Shown: positions 1 through 5,703 of the stretch, piece by piece
Layout: every line of letters begins with the position of its first letter
Numbering within the stretch: position 1 is the stretch's first letter
NCBI GenBank assembly: GCA_017936985.1
Contig: JAGBEM010000222.1
Span: 1-14,580, forward strand
Reading direction: 5' to 3'
DNA: 14,580 nucleotides
Source of the DNA: Oscillospiraceae bacterium
GTDB lineage: Bacteria > Bacillota_A > Clostridia > Oscillospirales > Oscillospiraceae
Notes under the pieces: model-generated
What the model saw: only the letters and a program-made list of their open reading frames with translations
What the model was told of the DNA's origin: nothing
Databases searched by the model: none
Made by a program: the position numbers and the translations under genes

Positions 1-306
1 GTGAAATACATCTCCGCAATTAAAACAGGTATGCGCATACACTTTCTTTCGGACGATTTGATCCGGGTGTGCTTTCCACCATGTCATGCGGCATTGGTCG
101 CAGCAGAACCGCTTCTTCTTTTTATGAGGTGTCTGCACTAACAGTTTTCCACACTGCGCACATACTGCGTCATAATGTGGGAGAGGATGTCTGCGGCAAT
201 AGGATTTGATGGTGTCAACGGACATTTCTAACTCCGCTGCTATTTTGCGGTAGCCGAGACCTGACCGTTGCAGACCGGCGATCCTTTCTTTTTGTGCCTG
301 GGTCAT
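1..306 (-). CDS. Sigma-like HTH / zinc-ribbon DNA-binding protein (C-terminus off the left edge)
   Basis: The reading frame opens at ATG 306-304 behind a GGGAG ribosome site (318-314) and stays open for 102 codons to the window edge, so the C-terminus is missing. Residues 1-40 (MTQAQKERIAGLQRSGLGYR onward) look like a sigma-region-4 or resolvase-type helix-turn-helix: 'YRKIAAELEMSVDTIKSYCRR'-like spacing at about 19-39. Three CxxC pairs follow at C49/C52 (CAQC), C69/C72 (CDQC) and C94/C97 (CFNC), as expected of zinc ribbons, with a basic KKKKR stretch between them. From memory, small proteins of this type in clostridial prophages and integrative elements often sit beside large serine recombinases. 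A role in regulating or assisting recombination is therefore an inference. It lies past the late-operon terminator and is probably a separate transcription unit. The function is not known to me. Confidence 0.75.
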   Translation of the reverse strand, partial: MTQAQKERIAGLQRSGLGYRKIAAELEMSVDTIKSYCRRHPLPHYDAVCAQCGKLLVQTPHKKKKRFCCDQCRMTWWKAHPDQIVRKKVYAHTCFNCGDVFH

Positions 307-386
307 CGAATCACTCCCTGTGAAAAATGCTCTCTTCACAGGTAGGCCACAAAAAATGAGATAGTTAACCCCCAAAAAACAAAAAA
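307..386 (-). promoter_or_regulatory. Leader region of the HTH/zinc gene; no clear promoter
   Basis: These 80 bases separate the late-operon terminator from the left-edge gene. They hold the GGGAG ribosome site, the 318-341 dyad and a T-rich stretch. A GTTAAC near 365-370 could serve as a poor -35 element, but I see no convincing -10 partner. The promoter of the left gene is expected here but is not identified. Confidence 0.25.
318..341. repeat. 7-bp inverted repeat in the leader of the HTH/zinc gene
   Basis: The arms CTGTGAA (318-324) and TTCACAG (335-341) are perfect reverse complements separated by 10 bases. The dyad begins at the ribosome site of the 306-1 gene, sharing its first G. It could be an operator for that DNA-binding protein or a small RNA hairpin next to the ribosome site. 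Neither is shown. Confidence 0.4.
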
Positions 387-414
387 GCCCACCGAGTTCA
401 ATGACTCGATGGGC
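377..414 (-). terminator. Rho-independent terminator closing the late operon
   Basis: On the minus strand an 11-bp stem (414-404 with 397-387, loop 403-398) is followed at once by TTTTTTGTTTTTT. One position pairs as G-U in minus-strand RNA but would be an A-C mismatch in plus-strand RNA, so the hairpin is oriented for minus transcription. It begins about 25 bases after the endolysin stop codon. Confidence 0.93.
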
Positions 415-438
415 ATAGACATTAATGTTACTTATTAC

Positions 439-1392
439 TTAGTTGGGTATCTTCAGTTTCATTCCGACATAAATCGCGTTGGAGGTCAAGCCGTTCAGTG
501 CCCTGATTTCTGTGTACCGGGAGCCATCGTTCAGATACTTCTTAGCAAGAATCCAGAGCGTGTCACCCTTTACAACAGTATGGATGCGGTAGGTTTCCGG
601 GACCGGTTCTGCGGTTATAACCTTCAAATCAGAAGCACGGACGGGGGACATGATGGAACACTTGCCGTCCTCGCTTTTGTTGATGACCACCCGTTCACCG
701 GCAACCGCACGGACATACCACCGCTTTGCCTTGACCCAGTCGGGGATGATTTTCCCGGTGTAATACTTGGTGCCAGTGATTTCTACCAGATCTTTCACCT
801 GAATGGTAGTAGCCGGAGTGGCGGGCCTCACAACCTCTTCGGGCTGCTCCTCGGAGGTTTCACCCAGCTGAGCATTTACCTTGGAGGCGATGTCACCATG
901 GCGTTCATACAGATAGTCGCCGGGGCAGGATTTGTTCGCGTAGTCTCTATGAACGGTCATGTTGCAGCCGTTGAGATGATTGATTCTCTGGTTCTTGTCC
1001 GTAGACCAAACCAGCCGCTTGATACCGTTTCGTTTGCAGATATCCACGCACAGGTCGATAAGAGCAGCGTAGACCTTGTCATTGACGGCATAGGGATGGG
1101 TGGTATCGGAAGCAACCTCAATGGTGATGGCTCGGTGGTCGTTGGCCGCATTGGAAGAACACCAGGAACGGTCTTTTTCCTCGCAGTACATACCGATGCG
1201 CCCATCCGCACCAACACCATAATTGGAAGATGCCTGCCGTTCCGTCGCGGCAAATACACTGCCCAGTGCTTCCACGGAGCATTGACCCACCACACAGTGA
1301 ATGGTGATGGTATCAATGGAGTGGTTACGATTTTTGGTGCGGTTGGGCGAAATCTTTGTGTATGCCACCAAGGGGCTGTTGGTGAAAGCCAT
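439..1392 (-). CDS. Endolysin: N-acetylmuramoyl-L-alanine amidase with SH3-like and LysM domains
   Basis: This 317-residue enzyme should cleave the amide bond between N-acetylmuramic acid and the stem peptide of the host wall at the end of the lytic cycle. Residues 1-175 fit the Amidase_2/PGRP fold (T7-lysozyme type). Likely zinc ligands are H32 (TITIHC), H148 (MTVHRDY) and C156 (KSCPGDY). The eight-residue H-to-C spacing matches T7 lysozyme. An acidic, proline-rich linker (about 177-195) leads to an SH3-like segment (about 197-262). The LysM wall-binding domain is residues 268-317 (VVKGDTLWILAKKYL ... IYVGMKLKIPN). There is no signal peptide, so release depends on the holin. The start ATG overlaps the holin stop as TAATG and has AAAAGGAGG upstream, which indicates translational coupling. 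It is the last gene before the terminator. Confidence 0.95.
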   Translation of the reverse strand: MAFTNSPLVAYTKISPNRTKNRNHSIDTITIHCVVGQCSVEALGSVFAATERQASSNYGVGADGRIGMYCEEKDRSWCSSNAANDHRAITIEVASDTTHPYAVNDKVYAALIDLCVDICKRNGIKRLVWSTDKNQRINHLNGCNMTVHRDYANKSCPGDYLYERHGDIASKVNAQLGETSEEQPEEVVRPATPATTIQVKDLVEITGTKYYTGKIIPDWVKAKRWYVRAVAGERVVINKSEDGKCSIMSPVRASDLKVITAEPVPETYRIHTVVKGDTLWILAKKYLNDGSRYTEIRALNGLTSNAIYVGMKLKIPN

Positions 1393-1805
1393 TACTTGTC
1401 CTCCTTTTCGGAGCGGTCATGCAACTGCTCCAGTACCATCTTGATGGCATCAGGAACAGGCAGACCCAGGTGGGCGGCATTTTCCAGCAGAGATACACCT
1501 TCATTGGACAGATAGAAGAAGATGACCGCAGTTCGCAGAACGCTTCCGGTGCCGATTACCTGCACATCCAGAATGTTTGCAATGCCCACCAGCAGGAAAA
1601 TCAGCACTTTTCGGCAAATACCGCGGAAACCGACCTCACTGGATAGCTTTCGGTCATTGATTGCGCACATGACGCCGGTGATGTAGTCGATGACCACAAA
1701 GGCCATCAGGGCGAAGAGCAGGCCATCGCAGCCGCCCAGGAAGTAGCCCAGCCAGCCGCCGATGGCGGTGATCACCATTTGAATGACATTCCAAAATTCT
1801 TTCAT
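1392..1805 (-). CDS. Phage holin (Phage_holin_4 / toxin-secretion holin family)
   Basis: This 137-residue membrane protein should form the lesions that let the endolysin reach the wall. Four hydrophobic segments are visible at about 7-23, 27-46, 65-82 and 87-105. The central GLLFALMAFVVIDYITGVM and the following GFRGICRKVLIFLLVGIAN pattern are typical of the holin family that includes the phage holins and TcdE-like toxin-release proteins. The tail is charged (RSEKEDK). I chose the ATG at 1805 because AAAGGAGG lies eight bases upstream and the family alignment begins MKEFWN. The frame stays open further upstream, but that part overlaps the preceding fibre gene and has no membrane or family character. 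It overlaps the amidase start by one base. Confidence 0.93.
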   Translation of the reverse strand: MKEFWNVIQMVITAIGGWLGYFLGGCDGLLFALMAFVVIDYITGVMCAINDRKLSSEVGFRGICRKVLIFLLVGIANILDVQVIGTGSVLRTAVIFFYLSNEGVSLLENAAHLGLPVPDAIKMVLEQLHDRSEKEDK

Positions 1806-1824
1806 AACGATTTCCTCCTTTAGT

Positions 1825-2916
1825 TTAACTGCAAAGGTCCCAGCCAGATCCGTTGCCAACATAAGGGGCATACAGATCCCAACTGGAACCATTACCGATA
1901 TAGATTTGATAGGCCTCATTGCCTATATAGACCAATCCCTTCGCACCCCAGATTGCGTACAGAGTCACATTGCCAGATGGTGTATAGCTACCGGTTGTAC
2001 CAGAAGTTGCTGTACTGCTGGTTGCCCAGCCCATGAAGTTATAGCCACTGCGTGTGGGTGTTGGCAGGGTAACTGCCGCAGTTGTGGTGCTGCTGGTATA
2101 AATTGCATACAGTGCCAGCGCGGCATTGGCGGTGTAAGAAGCACCGGATGCGTAGCTGGTACCTGTGCCGCTGGAGTTCGTGTTCCACTTGCTGAAGGTG
2201 TACTTTGTGGTTCGTGCCGCCGACAGCGATGCCGAAGAGCAAGTACCACCATTGGCATTCAGCGTCACGGTGTAACTACCTGCAGAGGTGCTGCTTTTGG
2301 TGGGTTTTGTGGAACTCAATGTAAGTGCTGTGCCATAGGTCTTGTACTGGGTACTGGGCGCGCCACTACCGCCGTTGGCATTGTAGGTGACCGCATAGGT
2401 TTGAACAACATAGGTAATGGATGCGGAACCATTCCAGGAATTGTTCACACCATAAATATATGAGGTGCTTTTCGTATACAAAAACAGATAGTACGATGTG
2501 TTTTTGCTGAATGTTCCCGAAAAGGACATGGTCACAGTCGTAGGCGAAGTTGAACTTGTGGAAATACCAGTTTTGCTTGCTTCGCTGCCAACCGCATTGG
2601 TACGAAATGTGGATTCTGTGTCACTGGAGGTGCTGTCCGTGTAAGTGGTACGAAGACTGCCGTACAAAGTGCCTGTTGTCGTCCCTCTGCTGTATACTTG
2701 AAAAGTAATCGACAGATTGGAGATACTTCCGATTTTTGCGTCGTTTGGCGTTGTGACTTTAATAATGACACCGTACTTGTTGTTACCGCTGGGACTGGAT
2801 ATGGATGCGTTGATACCAGTACTGCTTCCATCTGCTGTCCACGCACCGCTTGTTGGATACCAAACCTTTGAAGCTCTGGCTCTCCATCCGTTTACCGTTG
2901 CGCTCATCGTTGCCAT
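1825..2916 (-). CDS. InlB B-repeat fibre / putative receptor-binding protein
   Basis: This 363-residue protein is rich in Ser, Thr, Gly and Tyr, as phage fibre and adhesin proteins are. Residues 1-170 form a beta-rich domain I do not recognise. Residues 175-323 contain Listeria-Bacteroides (InlB B / Flg_new) repeats: VTYNANGG at 176-183, VTLNANGG at 217-224 with KYTFSKWNTNSSGTG and ALYAIY, and a third unit GYNFMGWATSS ... VTLYAIW at 291-323. The C-terminus (329-361) repeats a short YIGN / YIGNGSSWDLY / YVGNGSGWDL motif. It lies between another fibre gene and the lysis genes, the usual place for host-recognition proteins. The start ATG at 2916 has AAGAAGGTG upstream and follows the previous stop by three bases. 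A receptor-binding role is inferred from position and domains. Which sugar or protein it binds cannot be told. Confidence 0.8.
   Translation of the reverse strand: MATMSATVNGWRARASKVWYPTSGAWTADGSSTGINASISSPSGNNKYGVIIKVTTPNDAKIGSISNLSITFQVYSRGTTTGTLYGSLRTTYTDSTSSDTESTFRTNAVGSEASKTGISTSSTSPTTVTMSFSGTFSKNTSYYLFLYTKSTSYIYGVNNSWNGSASITYVVQTYAVTYNANGGSGAPSTQYKTYGTALTLSSTKPTKSSTSAGSYTVTLNANGGTCSSASLSAARTTKYTFSKWNTNSSGTGTSYASGASYTANAALALYAIYTSSTTTAAVTLPTPTRSGYNFMGWATSSTATSGTTGSYTPSGNVTLYAIWGAKGLVYIGNEAYQIYIGNGSSWDLYAPYVGNGSGWDLCS
1834..1935 (-). repeat. C-terminal YIGN-(x)-SSWDLY repeats of the InlB-type fibre
   Basis: Residues 328-361 of the InlB-type protein contain three related units: YIGNEAYQI, YIGNGSSWDLYAP and YVGNGSGWDLC. 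Short aromatic-glycine repeats at the extreme C-terminus suggest a binding or trimer-tip module. This is read from the protein and no function is proven. Confidence 0.55.
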
Positions 2917-2919
2917 AGG

Positions 2920-3867
2920 TTACACCTTCTTAAAGAACAATCTGCCAGCTGTTGCGGTGGATGGCAGCGAGGTTCCATATTGGTTGGAGCTGAGGATTGT
3001 CGCACCGGCGGCAAGCAGATTTTTGAGTGCCGTTGCGCCATCCGTCGCACCAGTTCCACCTTTGGCAATGGTCACCGTTGCACCCAGTTTTGCCATAGTA
3101 ATGGCACTGTCCGCAATTTTGGCAGTGGTAACAGCGGCATCCGCAATTTTGGCTGTCTCCACAGCAGAGGCACCAATCTTGGCGGCTGTGACCGAAGCGG
3201 CTCCCAGCTTGTCGGCAATCACGGAGCCGGATTCCAGGGCGGAGCTGCCAACTGCGCCAGCTGCGATTTTGGCGGCTGTGACGGAATCATCAGCCAGCTT
3301 GTCCGTGGACACAGCACCAGTGGCAAGCTTGCCGTTGGTGACTGCATTGCTGGCAATTTTTCCTGTAATGACGCAAGAGGAACCAAGCAGATCGCTTGTG
3401 ATGATGGGAATCCGAACGGCGGCAGAACCGGCGGAGGAATAAATGGATGCGATACCGGAAGCACCCAGAGCGAGAGTACACAGTTCAAATTGGTAGGTCG
3501 TTCCGGTGCTGTTGATGTCCTCCTGGTTCAGAGCAGGAAATCCAGTTGCTGCGTTGGCATACTGAATTTGGAAATCAGCCTGTTCAAAGGTATCCGCGGT
3601 CGCTGCTTTGGTCAGATCAATGGTAACCAGAACACGGGCAAAGCCGGTGGTGGCCCCATTTACAATGACTGTGGTGTTGGCGGTCAGCTTCATCTCCCGG
3701 CCGCCGATCAGAAGATACCCGGGACTGATGACCAGGGAGGTGCCACTGAAGGAAAGTTCGCAGCCGGACATAATGCCGTCCACGATGATGCAATGGAATA
3801 GATGCCCATGGTCTTTGGCGGTGACAGTCTGGTTATCAAAGTTGATTCCATGGATACTGGAACTCAT
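2920..3867 (-). CDS. Tail fibre / upper baseplate protein with decapeptide repeats
   Basis: This 315-residue protein has an N-terminal domain (1-150) resembling baseplate-attachment domains of Firmicutes siphophages (MSSSIHGINFDNQTVTAKDH). A stalk of exact ten-residue repeats spans residues 161-260, with the pattern xKIAxxAVTx. A lysine falls at 170, 180, 190, 200, 220, 230, 240, 250 and 260, and alanine at 210. The fibre motif KGGTGATDGATALKNL at 269-284 follows, then a short C-terminal tip. It probably forms a trimeric rod attached to the baseplate. The start ATG overlaps the previous stop as ATGA and is preceded by AAAGGAGCG. It sits directly after the hub gene and before the InlB-type protein. 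It has no enzyme motif, so a structural or receptor-binding role is inferred. Confidence 0.85.
   Translation of the reverse strand: MSSSIHGINFDNQTVTAKDHGHLFHCIIVDGIMSGCELSFSGTSLVISPGYLLIGGREMKLTANTTVIVNGATTGFARVLVTIDLTKAATADTFEQADFQIQYANAATGFPALNQEDINSTGTTYQFELCTLALGASGIASIYSSAGSAAVRIPIITSDLLGSSCVITGKIASNAVTNGKLATGAVSTDKLADDSVTAAKIAAGAVGSSALESGSVIADKLGAASVTAAKIGASAVETAKIADAAVTTAKIADSAITMAKLGATVTIAKGGTGATDGATALKNLLAAGATILSSNQYGTSLPSTATAGRLFFKKV
3088..3387 (-). repeat. Ten tandem 30-bp (10-residue) repeats in the fibre stalk
   Basis: The fibre protein repeats with an exact period of ten residues from about 161 to 260. The lysine column is kept in nine of ten units and an AV/SV/AI pair falls at the same place in nearly every unit. 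On the DNA this is a run of degenerate 30-bp units. Confidence 0.85.
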
Positions 3868-4829
3868 AGATTCGCTCCTTTCAGCCGCTCCGTCAGCGTG
3901 GTGGCCAACTCGCCGCTTTTGTAGTAATAACGATGATCGGCAGAGGAAATGCCGATATAGGAAACATAGGAGGACATAAGACCGCCATCCAAACGAAGAA
4001 CAACGGTGTCATACAGCTCGTAGGCTTTGATGCTTTTCCACTCGATTTTGTGGGAGTTGGAGTTCTGGGAGAAAATGTCCTGAACCTTTTCTTTCAGATC
4101 CTCCGTATCTTCCAGAGCCAATACCTGCCACTTTCCCTCTGCGCGAAAAACCGGCTCTTCCTGGCTGATTTTTCCGTCGGCGGACAGGTAGAATGTGTGT
4201 CCAATCCCAAGCTGGTAGGCCGTAACTTTTGCAATGGAAGAGCGGCTGTAGGAACGGGAAATCAGCTGAGAGGTACCATCTCCGAACAGAATATTGTGAG
4301 AGGGTCGTTGCCGGGGCGCAATCAGGATACACAGCGTATCCTTGGACACGGAAAAGTGAACCTGGACATCACGGAGCCGGTTAACCTTGCGCATATAAGT
4401 TCGCAGATCAAATAGCCCATCTACAACCGTGGGACCCAGGTATTCCGTGTTGTCCAGATTTGTAATTTCCAGATAGGGCATTTGGTAGTTCAAATCACTG
4501 ACATCCCGGTAATGGTCAATAAACTGCTGTGCCAGAAAAGTGCCGATGGACTCGCTATCCCCCTCATAGGGGAGTGAACGGTCAAATGCACCGGCAATGT
4601 CGGTGACGGTGACAGAGGTTTGCATCTCATCCGGGGTAACCTGGTCGATGAGCCAGATATGCCCATCCATGATCAGAAAATCTCCTTCGTTTCCCCGGGT
4701 CACTGCGGTGTCGTAGAGAAGTATGGTGCCCACATCATCTGCAATGGAAGCCAGCGGGACATCGTAGCTGACCACCTCAGAGGAGGCGACTGTTTTGAAA
4801 TCTTTCCTTCGTTTGATAAAAGCGACCAT
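3864..4829 (-). CDS. Tail hub protein, Tal / gp27-like (baseplate, tail-tip)
   Basis: This 321-residue protein follows Dit, the usual place of the tail-associated hub (Tal) in Firmicutes siphophages. Its pattern of short beta strands (FLIMDGHIWLIDQVTPDE, SVTVTDIAGAFDRSLPYEGD) resembles gp27-type hub domains. It would close the tail tube and anchor the fibres. I see no lysozyme or peptidase motif, and it is shorter than Tal proteins that carry a C-terminal wall-degrading domain. I chose ATG 4829 because CAGGAGCG lies just upstream and it follows the Dit stop by one base. The frame is open upstream into the Dit gene, but that part has no family character. The stop overlaps the next ATG as ATGA. 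The exact family is uncertain because such proteins diverge strongly. Confidence 0.75.
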   Translation of the reverse strand: MVAFIKRRKDFKTVASSEVVSYDVPLASIADDVGTILLYDTAVTRGNEGDFLIMDGHIWLIDQVTPDEMQTSVTVTDIAGAFDRSLPYEGDSESIGTFLAQQFIDHYRDVSDLNYQMPYLEITNLDNTEYLGPTVVDGLFDLRTYMRKVNRLRDVQVHFSVSKDTLCILIAPRQRPSHNILFGDGTSQLISRSYSRSSIAKVTAYQLGIGHTFYLSADGKISQEEPVFRAEGKWQVLALEDTEDLKEKVQDIFSQNSNSHKIEWKSIKAYELYDTVVLRLDGGLMSSYVSYIGISSADHRYYYKSGELATTLTERLKGANL

Positions 4830-4830
4830 G

Positions 4831-5703
4831 TTATACGCTCCTGTAGTAGTAATACACACGGACGGTAGCTTGACCGGTGATCTCACTGTCCGCGGACATG
4901 AGAAGCACACAATCCTCATTAACGGGGATGCGAGGAAAGGGTTCATAGGCCAAATCCACATCGTTCAACGCATCTGCTGCAATGCCGTCTGCCCCGGTGA
5001 TCTCCACTTTGCATCTTCCATAAAAGGAGGAAACCGTGAAGGATTCATTGTCTGCCAGCGTGGCGTTGAGTGCGCAAATGCCGTATGTGATGTTACTGGA
5101 GCTACCTACCAGCTTGATTTGGGGGTTGACGATGGCTCCCTGATAAGTCAGCTCAAAGGCAGCCGGGATATGACCGCCAGCGGGGATGTCTGCGGCCATG
5201 CTTCCTGCACTGGAGGAACTGTAAATCAGATCCCTGGAATAGCTGTAAGGGTACTTCAATACATATCCCGATTCCGTGGACATGGACATACTGGTGGGAG
5301 CCGCCCGGTACCAGGGGGATAGACAAGCCAGGGATGTGGGGACAGTCAGCCACCGGGTATCCGTCAGTTCGGTCTTTGTCAGATAACTGAGGCAGATATC
5401 ACGGTAAAATTTGGTGGAGCCATAGGGCTTGTAGATAAGGCGAAGAGATTCTGAGCCGCTGCACCAGTCAACGAAGGATCTGTAGTCGTCATAGGCGTTA
5501 TCCCCTATGAACACCAAATCTCCGGTGATGGTACTTTGCGGCACGGAATCTTTGGATGTCTCCCGGAAGAAGCCATTATGGATATCTGCAAACTCGGAGG
5601 GCATCGTCAGACCAAGACCTGCGGGATTGGACAGGAAGATGCCCTTTTCACCATTGAGGGGCAATCTGCTGCCAATCTCGTTTTCAATATAGAACTTTCT
5701 CAA
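4831..5703 (-). CDS. Distal tail protein (Dit)
   Basis: This 290-residue protein sits between the tape measure and the hub, the conserved Dit position. Its N-terminus (RKFYIENEIGSRLPLNGEKG) and SRDLIYSS / WYRAAPTSM segments resemble the siphovirus Dit/tail protein family (Sipho_tail). Dit forms the ring that joins the tail tube to the baseplate. The apparent start is TTG (5703-5701), which overlaps the tape-measure stop as TTGA. A GGGGGCGGC stretch just upstream could be the ribosome site. No ATG lies nearby in frame, and the protein would lose its conserved N-terminus if started later. It ends one base before the hub start. Confidence 0.85.
   Translation of the reverse strand: MRKFYIENEIGSRLPLNGEKGIFLSNPAGLGLTMPSEFADIHNGFFRETSKDSVPQSTITGDLVFIGDNAYDDYRSFVDWCSGSESLRLIYKPYGSTKFYRDICLSYLTKTELTDTRWLTVPTSLACLSPWYRAAPTSMSMSTESGYVLKYPYSYSRDLIYSSSSAGSMAADIPAGGHIPAAFELTYQGAIVNPQIKLVGSSSNITYGICALNATLADNESFTVSSFYGRCKVEITGADGIAADALNDVDLAYEPFPRIPVNEDCVLLMSADSEITGQATVRVYYYYRSV

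Noticed and set aside
1825..3867. Diversity-generating retroelement or phase-variable tract in the fibre genes
   Set aside because: I found no reverse transcriptase, no template-like near-copy of the fibre 3' ends and no long simple-sequence tract in this window.
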